From positions 1-7,000 of the forward strand of contig CANNNB010000126.1 of assembly GCA_947505995.1 (NCBI GenBank): DNA of 7,000 nucleotides, written 5' to 3'. A model generated the notes under the pieces. It had not been told where the DNA came from. It made no database searches and saw nothing but the letters and a program-made list of their open reading frames with translations. Within the stretch, counting starts at the first letter, position 1. Each line of letters opens with the position of its first letter. Position numbers and translations under genes: made by a program. This document shows positions 1 through 6,748 of the stretch, one piece after another. Source of the DNA: Comamonadaceae bacterium (GTDB lineage Bacteria; Pseudomonadota; Gammaproteobacteria; Burkholderiales; Burkholderiaceae).

Positions 1-8
1 ATGCTCAT
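1..8 (-). CDS. cysA: Probable start of cysA (sulfate/thiosulfate ABC transporter ATPase), 5' fragment only
   Basis: On the minus strand an ATG at 8..6 overlaps the cysW stop codon (TGA at 7..5) by the four bases ATGA, the same junction seen between cysT and cysW. The only readable bases give Met-Ser and the first two bases of an AT- codon (Ile or Met), which fits the Met-Ser-Ile opening common in CysA proteins. A weak ribosome-binding stretch (GAAAG) lies about 7 bases upstream, inside the end of cysW. The missing partner in this operon is the CysA ATPase that drives the CysT/CysW channel, and cysA normally follows cysW. The identity rests on context, since only 8 bases are in the window. Confidence 0.4.
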
Positions 9-922
9 GATGCGGCTTTCACTGACAGTGTTGCAGAAGCTGTCTGGGTATTTTCTGGTGATAATTCGCCAATCGCTTTCATCTCACGTTCGTGGCGCCA
101 CTCGGCCACCGACTTGATCACCAAAGTAACCAGCGCCAGCAAAGCCAACAATGACGCCACCGCAAAAGCAGCCACCGATTGGTATTCGTTGTACAAAATT
201 TCAACGTGCAAAGGCATGGTATTGGTCTGGCCGCGAATGTGACCTGATACCACCGACACCGCACCAAACTCGCCCATGGCGCGTGCGTTGCACAAAATAA
301 CGCCATAGATCAAACCCCACTTGATGTTGGGCAGCGTGACATACCAAAAGGTTTGCCAGCCTGTGGCGCCCAACACAATGGCAGCTTGCTCTTCCTCATT
401 GCCCTGGGCTTGCATGAGGGGAATGAGTTCGCGCGCAATGAAGGGAAACGTGACAAAGATGGTTGCCAACACAATACCAGGCACTGCAAAAATAATTTTG
501 ATGTCGTGCTCTTGCAGCCAAGGGCCAAACCAGCCTTGCGCGCCAAACATCAGCACATACACCAAACCGGCTACCACAGGTGATACAGAGAAAGGTAAAT
601 CGACCAATGTGGTCAGCACCGATTTGCCTTTGAATTCGTACTTGGCAATGCACCATGCAGCAGATACACCAAACACCAAATTGAGGGGCACTGCAATGAG
701 CGCTGTGATCAGTGTGAGGCGAATGGCCGACCATGCATCGGGCTCTTTAAGCGCCTCCCAATACGCATCAAATCCTTTGCGCAAAGCTTCCGCAAATACA
801 GCGGCAAGCGGCAAGACCAAAAATAAAAACAAGAAGACCAACGAAATACCGATGAGTGTGTACCGCACCCATGCGGCCTCAGTGGTGCCCGCTTCTGCGC
901 GGCGATTGATGGGCGTGCTCAT
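5..922 (-). CDS. cysW: CysW, sulfate/thiosulfate ABC transporter permease subunit
   Basis: This is an inner-membrane permease of 305 residues that forms the sulfate/thiosulfate translocation channel with CysT, powered by CysA. The polar N-terminus is followed by a hydrophobic segment at about 21-45, further membrane segments spread over 65-270, and a hydrophilic C-terminal tail after about 272. The cytoplasmic EAA loop lies near 176-203 ([13 protein letters not shown], with the conserved Gly at 185), followed by the family's [19 protein letters not shown] stretch at about 213-231. I chose the ATG at 922 rather than the in-frame start 30 bases upstream because it forms an ATGA overlap with the cysT stop and has AGGAG at 934..930, spaced 7 bases. 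Its length is slightly above that of E. coli CysW (291 aa), and the extra residues are in the C-terminal tail. It is the third gene of sbp-cysT-cysW. Confidence 0.95.
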   Translation of the reverse strand: MSTPINRRAEAGTTEAAWVRYTLIGISLVFLFLFLVLPLAAVFAEALRKGFDAYWEALKEPDAWSAIRLTLITALIAVPLNLVFGVSAAWCIAKYEFKGKSVLTTLVDLPFSVSPVVAGLVYVLMFGAQGWFGPWLQEHDIKIIFAVPGIVLATIFVTFPFIARELIPLMQAQGNEEEQAAIVLGATGWQTFWYVTLPNIKWGLIYGVILCNARAMGEFGAVSVVSGHIRGQTNTMPLHVEILYNEYQSVAAFAVASLLALLALVTLVIKSVAEWRHEREMKAIGELSPENTQTASATLSVKAAS

Positions 923-1785
923 ACAGGCGCTCCTGAGTAACGGCGCTGCCAAGTTTGAAGGCCATTGATGACCAAGAGCAAGATGAAAGAGATGACCAAC
1001 ATGACAGTAGCCACTGCCGTAGCACCGGCGTAGTCGTATTGCTCTAACTTGCCAATGATGATCAGCGGTGTGATTTCAGAAATCATGGGCATGTTGCCCG
1101 CAATAAAAATAACAGAGCCATATTCGCCTATGGCACGCGCAAAGGCCATGGCAAATCCTGTAAGCAAGGCTGGTGCAATAGAAGGAAAAATCACTCGCGT
1201 GAAAGTTTGCCAACGCGAAGCACCCAAGCAGGTGGCAGCTTCTTCCAATTCTTTTTCAGCATCTTCCAATACAGGCTGCACAGTGCGAACCACGAAAGGC
1301 AAGCCAATGAAGATGAGCGCAATCACAATGCCGTTTCGATTAAACGCCAATTGAACACCCATGGGCTCAAGGAACTGCCCCACCCAACCGTTACCCGCAA
1401 GCAAGGCCGTTAAAGAAATGCCAGCGACTGCGGTGGGCAATGCAAATGGCAAATCGACCAAAGCATCGACAACTTTTTTGCCAAAGAACTGGTATCGCAC
1501 CAGCACCCAAGCCACTAGCAGACCAAACACCACGTTGACCAAAGCAGCAATCAAAGATGCGCCAAAGGTAAGGCGGTAAGACGCCATGACTCGTGGGCCT
1601 GTGACTGCATCCCAAAACTGATCCCACGTCAGCGTGAACGTTTTGAAAACCAAGGCAGACAAAGGGATGAGCACAATCAAACAGAGGTACATCAAGGTGT
1701 ACCCCAAAGTGATTTTGAAACCGGGCAATACCCGGGCGGGCGCCCTGCGCTTGGCAGGGGCCGCCGCAGCGGAACGAGAGAGCAT
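919..1785 (-). CDS. cysT: CysT (CysU), sulfate/thiosulfate ABC transporter permease subunit
   Basis: This inner-membrane permease of 288 residues pairs with CysW to import sulfate or thiosulfate delivered by the periplasmic binding protein. After a basic N-terminus (residues 1-24), hydrophobic segments lie at about 25-48, 72-97, 106-130, 150-170, 203-230 and 253-275, fitting six membrane helices. The EAA loop is well preserved near 181-201 ([12 protein letters not shown], Gly188), followed by [18 protein letters not shown], which is typical of CysT. Length agrees with E. coli CysU (277 aa). The ATG at 1785 lies only 3 bases after the sbp stop and has no clear Shine-Dalgarno sequence, so its translation is probably coupled to sbp. 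Its TGA overlaps the cysW ATG. Confidence 0.96.
   Translation of the reverse strand: MLSRSAAAAPAKRRAPARVLPGFKITLGYTLMYLCLIVLIPLSALVFKTFTLTWDQFWDAVTGPRVMASYRLTFGASLIAALVNVVFGLLVAWVLVRYQFFGKKVVDALVDLPFALPTAVAGISLTALLAGNGWVGQFLEPMGVQLAFNRNGIVIALIFIGLPFVVRTVQPVLEDAEKELEEAATCLGASRWQTFTRVIFPSIAPALLTGFAMAFARAIGEYGSVIFIAGNMPMISEITPLIIIGKLEQYDYAGATAVATVMLVISFILLLVINGLQTWQRRYSGAPV
930..934 (-). promoter_or_regulatory. Ribosome-binding site of cysW
   Basis: On the minus strand AGGAG stands 7 bases before the ATG at 922, inside the 3' end of cysT. It settles the cysW start in favour of the 4-bp overlap with cysT. It is the clearest Shine-Dalgarno sequence among the genes of this window. Confidence 0.75.
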
Positions 1786-1788
1786 GAA

Positions 1789-2781
1789 TTACTTAACGGT
1801 GTACAGCTTGTCTAAATTGCCGCCGTCGTTGAAGTGCACTTTTTGCGCTTCAGCGAAAGAGCCAAACACTTCGTTCACTGTGAACAACTGCACAGGCTTG
1901 AAAGTTTTGCTGTATTTTTTCAAGATGGCGGGATTGCTAGGACGCAAGGCGTGCTTGGCAGCGATCTCTTGCGCTTCATCAGAGTAAAGGTAGTTCAAAT
2001 AAGCTTTGGCCACATCGCCAGTGCCTTTTTTGTTCACTGTGCGCTCAACGACAGCCACTGGGTTTTCGGCCACGATGCTGATGGAGGGATGAACCGCATC
2101 CACTTTGCCTGCACCAAATTCGTTGTCGACAGAAATGACTTCAGACTCAAACGTGACCAGTACATCGCCAATGTTGCGTTGCAAGAAGATGGTGGTGGCA
2201 TCTCGACCACCCTTGGCCAACACGGGCACGTTTTTATAGAGCTTGGCCACAAAGGCTGCAGCCTCAGCTTCGCTTCCGCCCTTTTTGCGCACATAACCCC
2301 ATGCCGCCAAATAAGCCATGCGGCCGTTGCCGCCGGTTTTGGGGTTGACCACAATCACTTGAATGCCAGGCTTGATGAGGTCGTCCCAGTCTTTGATATT
2401 TTTAGGATTGCCATTGCGCGTTAAAAACAGCATGGTCGAGCTGGTGGGGGATGCGCTGTGAGGAAAACGTTTGGTCCAGTCAGTTGCAACGATGCCTTTG
2501 CTGGCCAAAAAGTCGATGTCGGTGGTGGTGTTCATGGTCACCACGTCGGCATCTAAGCCGTCATTGACTGCGCGAGCCTGCGCACTTGAGCCACCATGGG
2601 CTTGGTCTATCTTCAGATCTTTGCCTGTGGTCTTTTTGTAATTGGCCACGAAGGCGGCGTTGTAGTCTTTGTAAAACTCGCGGGCTACGTCGTAAGAGGC
2701 GTTGAGCAAAGTTTGGGCAGAAACATTCAAGCCGGATAAGGACAACACGGCCACTGCTGCAATAGATTTGATCTTGTTCAT
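1789..2781 (-). CDS. sbp: Periplasmic sulfate/thiosulfate-binding protein (Sbp/CysP family)
   Basis: This is the solute-binding protein of the sulfate/thiosulfate importer, 330 residues. Residues 1-22 form a Sec signal peptide (MNKIK, hydrophobic core, cleavage after Val-Ser-Ala). Family landmarks are SYD at 29-31, QAHGGSS at 60-66, NPKTGGNGR at 146-154, GGRDATT at 191-197 and FESEV at 211-215. The last three resemble E. coli CysP more than Sbp, while the C-terminus (EVFGSFAEAQKVHF) resembles Sbp, so the name could be cysP as well. Compared with enterobacterial Sbp, the Ser130 position is Gly150, Gly132 is Asn152 and Trp192 is Phe211. The last two are also found in CysP. I chose the ATG at 2781 because the signal peptide begins there; the 16 residues that could precede it look non-coding. 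It heads the sbp-cysT-cysW operon. Confidence 0.92.
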   Translation of the reverse strand: MNKIKSIAAVAVLSLSGLNVSAQTLLNASYDVAREFYKDYNAAFVANYKKTTGKDLKIDQAHGGSSAQARAVNDGLDADVVTMNTTTDIDFLASKGIVATDWTKRFPHSASPTSSTMLFLTRNGNPKNIKDWDDLIKPGIQVIVVNPKTGGNGRMAYLAAWGYVRKKGGSEAEAAAFVAKLYKNVPVLAKGGRDATTIFLQRNIGDVLVTFESEVISVDNEFGAGKVDAVHPSISIVAENPVAVVERTVNKKGTGDVAKAYLNYLYSDEAQEIAAKHALRPSNPAILKKYSKTFKPVQLFTVNEVFGSFAEAQKVHFNDGGNLDKLYTVK

Positions 2782-2800
2782 GGTGAATCTCAAAAGAGTA

Positions 2801-2823
2801 AGGGTGGGATTGTGAAACCCCCT
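2801..2823 (-). other. Possible GC-rich hairpin in the sbp leader
   Basis: On the minus strand AGGGGG pairs with CCC-A-CCCT around a loop of about 10 bases, giving an imperfect stem of six pairs with one bulged A. It lies 20 bases before the sbp start codon and is followed, after a few bases, by a short CTTTT. It is too weak for a confident terminator. It could be a leaky end for modBC transcripts or a structure in the sbp leader. Confidence 0.25.
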
Positions 2824-2843
2824 CTTCAAAACTCAAAAGAATC

Positions 2844-2866
2844 ATTTGTTGTTTGTTTATACAAAT
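2844..2866. promoter_or_regulatory. Nested AT-rich dyad upstream of sbp, candidate LysR-type (CysB-like) operator
   Basis: The plus-strand sequence at 2844-2866 begins ATTTGT and ends ACAAAT, a 6-bp inverted repeat with 11 bases between. Inside it a second dyad shares the right arm: TTTGT at 2852-2856, a 4-base spacer, then ACAAA at 2861-2865. Short interrupted dyads in AT-rich DNA are typical of LysR-type regulator sites, and sulfate operons are classically controlled by the LysR-type regulator CysB. Assignment to CysB or a relative is inference from position, 63 bp or more upstream of the sbp ATG. Confidence 0.35.
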
Positions 2867-2870
2867 AATT

Positions 2871-2900
2871 CATATAGAGCGAAATACGCTTCTAAATCAA
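2871..2900 (-). promoter_or_regulatory. Candidate promoter for sbp-cysTWA
   Basis: On the minus strand TTGATT (2900..2895) and TATATG (2876..2871) are separated by 18 bases and could be the -35 and -10 elements. This would give a leader of roughly 80 bases carrying the nested dyad just downstream. An alternative -10, TATAAA at 2861..2856, lies inside the dyad but lacks a good -35, as might be expected of an activator-dependent promoter. Neither is strong, so this is a candidate only. Confidence 0.3.
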
Positions 2901-2926
2901 CCAACCAAACAGATTTCGGATTTAAA

Positions 2927-4024
2927 TCAGGCCACCAAGGCTACCGACTTCACTTGCGCCCAAACAGGCATACCAACTTCCAAGGCCAAATCGCCGACTG
3001 CCCGCTTGGTCACTCGGGCGATCAGCTCCTCAGCGCCACACTTCAAAACCACCATGACTTGCGAAGGGTGCGCATCGGGCGTGATACTTTGAATGCTTCC
3101 GCAAAGTTGGTTTTGAATGCTGGTGTTTTGCGGTTCAGAAGTTGCCAAACTGACGTCTCGCGCCAAGATGCGAATGCGTACGACTCTGCCAACTGGCAAA
3201 CCTGCATCTCGCATCCACACAGCGCCTCCGTCAAAGTCAACGCGTGACAGATGCCAATGCTCATCAACAGCGCCAATGTGACCTGTGATCAATGCGCCAG
3301 CATCTTCGCCCACCACAACAGGATTCACCACTTGTGTCAGTACTTGGCTCACAGGCCCCTGCGCTTTGACATGCCCCTTGTCCAATACCACCAAGTGATC
3401 GGCCAAGCGTGTCACCTCTTCAGCTGAGTGTGTGACGTACAACATGGGTATCTTCAGGTCATCACGCAAGACCGCAAGCCAAGGGAAAATTTCCTGACGG
3501 CGCGCGGCATCCAATGACGCCAAGGGCTCGTCCATCAAAAGCAATTGGGGCTGCATGGCAATGGCACGCGCAATGGCCACACGCTGGCGTTCACCACCCG
3601 ACAGTTCGTTGGGCATGCGTTGCAACAAACTGCCAATACCCAACAACTCAATCGACGCCTTCAAAGCTTTGGCAGCATCTGACTGCGCAATACCTTGAGA
3701 GGCCAATGTACGCTTCAATCCAAAATTCAAGTTGTCCAACACACTGAGATGCGGCAACAAACTTGACTCTTGAAACACATATCCCAAAGGCCTCTGCCAA
3801 GTGGGCAAACAAATTCCTTGCGTTGTGTCCTGCCAAATGTTTTCGCTAATTTGAATGCGGCCATTTTGGTTTTTATCCAAACCCGCTACCGCGCGCAACA
3901 AACTTGTTTTACCAGAGCCGGAAGGGCCAAAAATGGCAGTGATGCCTTGCCCTGGCAATTGAATGTCTAGGCTCAACTCAAACGCTGAACGTGCAATGTT
4001 GATGTGAAGGTGAATCATCTTCAC
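2927..4024 (-). CDS. modC: ModC, molybdate ABC transporter ATP-binding protein
   Basis: This is the cytoplasmic ATPase of a molybdate-type importer, 365 residues (E. coli ModC is 352). The nucleotide-binding domain shows Walker A GPSGSGKT at 33-40, the Q-loop Gln85 in [12 protein letters not shown], the signature LSGGERQ at 141-147, Walker B LLLMDE at 161-166, D-loop SLD at 170-172 and the switch His199. The C-terminal part, from about residue 299, is a Mop-type domain ([38 protein letters not shown]). That domain binds oxyanion in ModC and separates it from CysA. The start is a GTG at 4024 that overlaps the modB TGA by four bases (GTGA), with AAAGG 8 bases upstream. An ATG two codons on (4018) is possible but poorly spaced. 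No strong terminator follows it. Confidence 0.92.
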   Translation of the reverse strand: MKMIHLHINIARSAFELSLDIQLPGQGITAIFGPSGSGKTSLLRAVAGLDKNQNGRIQISENIWQDTTQGICLPTWQRPLGYVFQESSLLPHLSVLDNLNFGLKRTLASQGIAQSDAAKALKASIELLGIGSLLQRMPNELSGGERQRVAIARAIAMQPQLLLMDEPLASLDAARRQEIFPWLAVLRDDLKIPMLYVTHSAEEVTRLADHLVVLDKGHVKAQGPVSQVLTQVVNPVVVGEDAGALITGHIGAVDEHWHLSRVDFDGGAVWMRDAGLPVGRVVRIRILARDVSLATSEPQNTSIQNQLCGSIQSITPDAHPSQVMVVLKCGAEELIARVTKRAVGDLALEVGMPVWAQVKSVALVA

Positions 4025-4701
4025 ATCACTTGCCTTTGACGCCGATTCATCAAGGCCAAGGCCAACAGCACCACAAAAGAAAAGACCAACATGCCAGCTG
4101 CTAAAACATGCGCTTGCGCATATTCCATGGCCTCTACATGCCCATAAATCTCTGTCGACACCACACGAGTTTGGCCAGGAATGTTGCCGCCAATCATGAG
4201 CACCACCCCAAACTCACCGACGGTGTGTGCAAAAGTCAGTATGGCCGCAGTGACCATGCCAGGTTTGGCCAAGGGCAAAGCAACTGAAAAGAATGCATCC
4301 ACAGGGCTAGCACGCAAAGTAGCCGCAACCTCCATCGGTCGAGAACCAATGGCGTCGAAAGCGTGTTGCAGCGGTTGCACGGCAAAAGGTAAAGAGAAAA
4401 GGATGGAGCCGATTAGCAAACCTGTGAATGTGAAAGACAACACGCCCCACCCCATAGACTGAGTGAATTGCCCTAAGGGTCCATGCGGCCCCATCACAAC
4501 AAGCATATAAAAACCCAACACCGAAGGTGGCAACACCAAGGGCAAAGTTACCAAGGCGTGAATGGGCGCACGCCATGCCGATTGCGTTTGCGAGAGCCAC
4601 CAAGCCAAAGGCGTAGCCAAGACCAGCAGCAAAAGGGTGGTCAGCGTGGCTAACTCGAAGGTGAGTTGAATGGCTTGCCAGGATTCGGGCGTCAAATTCA
4701 T
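4021..4701 (-). CDS. modB: ModB, molybdate ABC transporter permease
   Basis: This is an inner-membrane permease of 226 residues, the usual ModB length (about 225-230), that would work with ModC as a homodimeric channel. Hydrophobic segments lie at about 15-37, 48-70, 85-108, 148-172 and 198-218. The stretch [22 protein letters not shown] (about 158-179) is typical of ModB. The EAA loop at 124-144 reads [10 protein letters not shown], with Arg130 where most permeases have Gly. The ATG at 4701 matches the family N-terminus ([16 protein letters not shown]). The frame stays open upstream for 58 more codons, but those residues resemble no permease and overlap kynB. No clear Shine-Dalgarno sequence precedes the ATG. 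It is the first gene of a modBC pair; modA is not in the window. Confidence 0.92.
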   Translation of the reverse strand: MNLTPESWQAIQLTFELATLTTLLLLVLATPLAWWLSQTQSAWRAPIHALVTLPLVLPPSVLGFYMLVVMGPHGPLGQFTQSMGWGVLSFTFTGLLIGSILFSLPFAVQPLQHAFDAIGSRPMEVAATLRASPVDAFFSVALPLAKPGMVTAAILTFAHTVGEFGVVLMIGGNIPGQTRVVSTEIYGHVEAMEYAQAHVLAAGMLVFSFVVLLALALMNRRQRQVM

Positions 4702-4810
4702 GCGCACAAGTTTACGACGAAGTGCCTCAAACCCACTTACTTGCCTATTTTCGCCATGTGTTGGATATAACCGACACCAGAAATTCCTGAGAGCGCTATC
4801 TTTGCGCGTC
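4702..4810. promoter_or_regulatory. Divergent intergenic region between modB and kynB
   Basis: These 109 bases separate the start codons of modB (minus strand) and kynB (plus strand) and must hold the promoters of both unless transcription starts inside a gene. For kynB, TATAAC at 4766-4771 is the best -10 candidate, about 40 bases before the ATG, with no convincing -35 at standard spacing. I see no clear modB promoter. Neither gene has a good ribosome-binding site. Confidence 0.5.
4752..4773 (-). promoter_or_regulatory. Possible ModE-like (molybdate-responsive) operator
   Basis: On the minus strand the stretch 4773..4752 contains GGTTATAT, five bases, then ACATGGCG. This loosely resembles the TTATAT / ACAT half-sites of ModE operators in front of mod genes, and the position upstream of modB is right. 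The symmetry is imperfect and the spacing is shorter than I would expect. It also overlaps the candidate kynB -10 on the other strand. Confidence 0.2.
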
Positions 4811-5437
4811 ATGAAAAAAATTTGGGATATTTCCCCACCCGTAGACGCAAGCAGCCCAGTCTTTCCGGGCGACACACCATTTCAACTGCAGTGGACAGCT
4901 GAAATTTCACCGCGATGTCCGGTGAATGTGAGCGCCATAAGGCTGTCTCCTCACGTCGGATCGCACGCCGATGCGCCTTTGCACTATGACCCTTCTGGCG
5001 CGGCCATCGGCCAAGTTGATTTGCAAACCTTCATTGGCCCATGCCGGGTGATCCATGCCATAGGCGTTGGACCACTCGTCCATTTGCAAGATTTAGTGCA
5101 CAAACTCAAGCATGTGCCAGAACGCGTTTTAGTCAGAACCTATGCCCAATTTCCCGAGCAAGAATTCGACTCCCACCTCACAGCTTTTGCACCCCAAACC
5201 TTAACAGCCCTGGCCGACTTGGGCGTGAAGTTAATCGGCATCGACAGTGCCAGCATCGACCCTGCCGACAGCAAAACATTGGACAGTCACCAGATCATCA
5301 GGGCGCGCAACATGCGCGTACTTGAAAACCTGCAACTTGACCACATTGAAGAAGGCGATTACGAACTGATCGCTCTGCCTCTCAAACTCATGAGTGCGGA
5401 CGCAAGCCCTGTACGCGCTATTCTCAGAGAACTCTGA
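4811..5437 (+). CDS. kynB: KynB, kynurenine formamidase (arylformamidase)
   Basis: This enzyme of 208 residues hydrolyses N-formyl-L-kynurenine to kynurenine and formate, the second step of tryptophan breakdown, in the cytoplasm. It belongs to the metal-dependent cyclase family: the signature HVGSHADAP at 48-56 supplies the ligands His48, His52 and Asp54. A second conserved block, [17 protein letters not shown] at 158-174, supplies His160 and Glu172. The end [14 protein letters not shown] is also characteristic. Length matches known KynB proteins (about 207-213 aa). The ATG at 4811 opens directly on the family N-terminus ([11 protein letters not shown]); the open frame upstream has no family resemblance and runs into modB. 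It is the first gene of kynB-kynU-kynA, 7 bases before kynU. Confidence 0.95.
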   Translation: MKKIWDISPPVDASSPVFPGDTPFQLQWTAEISPRCPVNVSAIRLSPHVGSHADAPLHYDPSGAAIGQVDLQTFIGPCRVIHAIGVGPLVHLQDLVHKLKHVPERVLVRTYAQFPEQEFDSHLTAFAPQTLTALADLGVKLIGIDSASIDPADSKTLDSHQIIRARNMRVLENLQLDHIEEGDYELIALPLKLMSADASPVRAILREL

Positions 5438-5444
5438 AAACAAC

Positions 5445-6731
5445 ATGCACACTACAACCAACACTCTGGCCGAATGTCAGTCACTGGATCAACAAGATCC
5501 ACTTCGTTCACTGCGTGATTTGTTTCAAGTGCCTGAGGGCGTGATTTACCTTGACGGCAACTCTCTTGGGGTATTGCCCAAAGCAACACCCGCACGGGTA
5601 GCGGCCGCCGTGACACAAGAGTGGGGCCAAGACCTCATCCAAAGTTGGAACAGTGCGGGCTGGTTTCAAATGCCATTTAAAGTGGGCAACAAAATTGCTC
5701 GTCTCATTGGTGCAAAAGATGACGAAGTAGTCGCAGCCGACAGCACTTCTATCAATTTGTACAAAGTGTTAAGTGCAGCGCTTTCCATTTCACAAGCTGA
5801 TCATCCAGAGAAAACAATTATTCTGAGTGAGCGCACCAATTTTCCCACCGACCTCTACATTGCAGAAGCTTTGTGCAAAGAGCGCGGCTTCACCCTGAAG
5901 TTGGTCAATGCAGAAGAACTGCAAAGCGCATTGCAACATGACGTTGCCGTGTTGATGTTGACCCATGTGAACTACCGCACAGGCTCCATGTTGAACATGG
6001 AAGCTGTGACAGCATTAGCGCACAGCGTAGGTGCTTTGATGGTGTGGGATTTGGCACACAGCGCAGGTGCTGTGCCTGTTGATTTGAATCTCTCGCAAGC
6101 AGACTTTGCTGTAGGTTGCGGCTACAAATACCTGAACGGCGGCCCTGGTGCGCCTGCCTTTGTTTGGGTCCATCCAAAGCACACCGATCGCTGCTGGCAA
6201 CCTCTGAGTGGCTGGTGGGGACACGCTGCACCTTTTGAATTTACACCGGACTACAAACCAGCCACCGGCATTGCACGGTACCAATGCGGCACGCAACCGA
6301 TGCTTAGTTTGATCGCGCTCGACACCGCCCTAGATACATTTTTAAACATTGAGAAACTGGGCGGTATGCGTGCATTAAGAAAAAAATCTTTGGCGCTTAC
6401 AGGCCTTTTCATGCATCTGGTCCATGCACAACTTGCAGACCACGGTTTTGGCATTGCAACGCCCATTGAAGAGGATTTGCGAGGCTCACAAGTCAGCCTA
6501 ACTCGAAGTGAAGGCGCTTACGCCATTGTGCAAGCCTTAATTGCACGAGGTGTGATTGGCGATTTCAGGGCGGGCGATGGCCAAAGCGAACCTGATATTT
6601 TGCGATTTGGCCTAGCGCCTTTGTACACAAGATTTGCCGATGTATGGCATGCCGTTCGGCACTTGAAAGAAGTGATGGACAGCGGCGATTGGCAACAGCC
6701 GCGTTTTTCACAAAAAAATACTGTCACTTAG
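5445..6731 (+). CDS. kynU: KynU, kynureninase
   Basis: This pyridoxal-phosphate enzyme of 428 residues cleaves L-kynurenine to anthranilate and L-alanine (EC 3.7.1.3). It has the aspartate-aminotransferase fold. Visible landmarks are YLDGNSLG at 35-42, WDLAHSAGAVPVDL at 201-214 (Asp202, expected to contact the cofactor's pyridine nitrogen) and GCGYKYLNGGPG at 224-235, where Lys228 should form the Schiff base. The glycine- and tryptophan-rich stretch SGWWGH lies at 255-260 and ILRFGLAPLY near the C-terminus. Length fits bacterial kynureninases (about 416-430). The frame is open for 17 codons upstream, but those overlap kynB; the ATG at 5445 leaves 7 bases after the kynB stop, with only a weak purine-rich stretch before it. 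It is the middle gene of the kyn operon. Confidence 0.96.
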   Translation: MHTTTNTLAECQSLDQQDPLRSLRDLFQVPEGVIYLDGNSLGVLPKATPARVAAAVTQEWGQDLIQSWNSAGWFQMPFKVGNKIARLIGAKDDEVVAADSTSINLYKVLSAALSISQADHPEKTIILSERTNFPTDLYIAEALCKERGFTLKLVNAEELQSALQHDVAVLMLTHVNYRTGSMLNMEAVTALAHSVGALMVWDLAHSAGAVPVDLNLSQADFAVGCGYKYLNGGPGAPAFVWVHPKHTDRCWQPLSGWWGHAAPFEFTPDYKPATGIARYQCGTQPMLSLIALDTALDTFLNIEKLGGMRALRKKSLALTGLFMHLVHAQLADHGFGIATPIEEDLRGSQVSLTRSEGAYAIVQALIARGVIGDFRAGDGQSEPDILRFGLAPLYTRFADVWHAVRHLKEVMDSGDWQQPRFSQKNTVT

Positions 6732-6748
6732 TTCTTTGAAAGTACACC

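Noticed and set aside
321..968. 215-codon plus-strand open frame opposite cysW
   Set aside because: It lies antisense to a clearly recognisable cysW, has no family motifs and a low-complexity Ala/Thr/Ser/Met composition typical of a permease read backwards.
1834..2424. 196-codon plus-strand open frame opposite sbp
   Set aside because: The opposite strand encodes a complete Sbp/CysP protein with signal peptide and family motifs; the antisense product is His/Phe-rich with no recognisable domain.
4670..4810. 47-residue N-terminal extension of kynB
   Set aside because: It would overlap modB and precede the conserved KynB start; the ATG at 4811 matches the family N-terminus.
4702..4875. 58-residue N-terminal extension of modB
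   Set aside because: The open frame continues upstream, but the residues resemble no permease, overlap the start of kynB, and the ATG at 4701 gives the usual ModB length and N-terminus.
5394..5444. 17-residue N-terminal extension of kynU overlapping kynB
   Set aside because: It lies within the conserved C-terminal codons of kynB; the ATG at 5445 leaves a normal operon spacing and a normal protein length.
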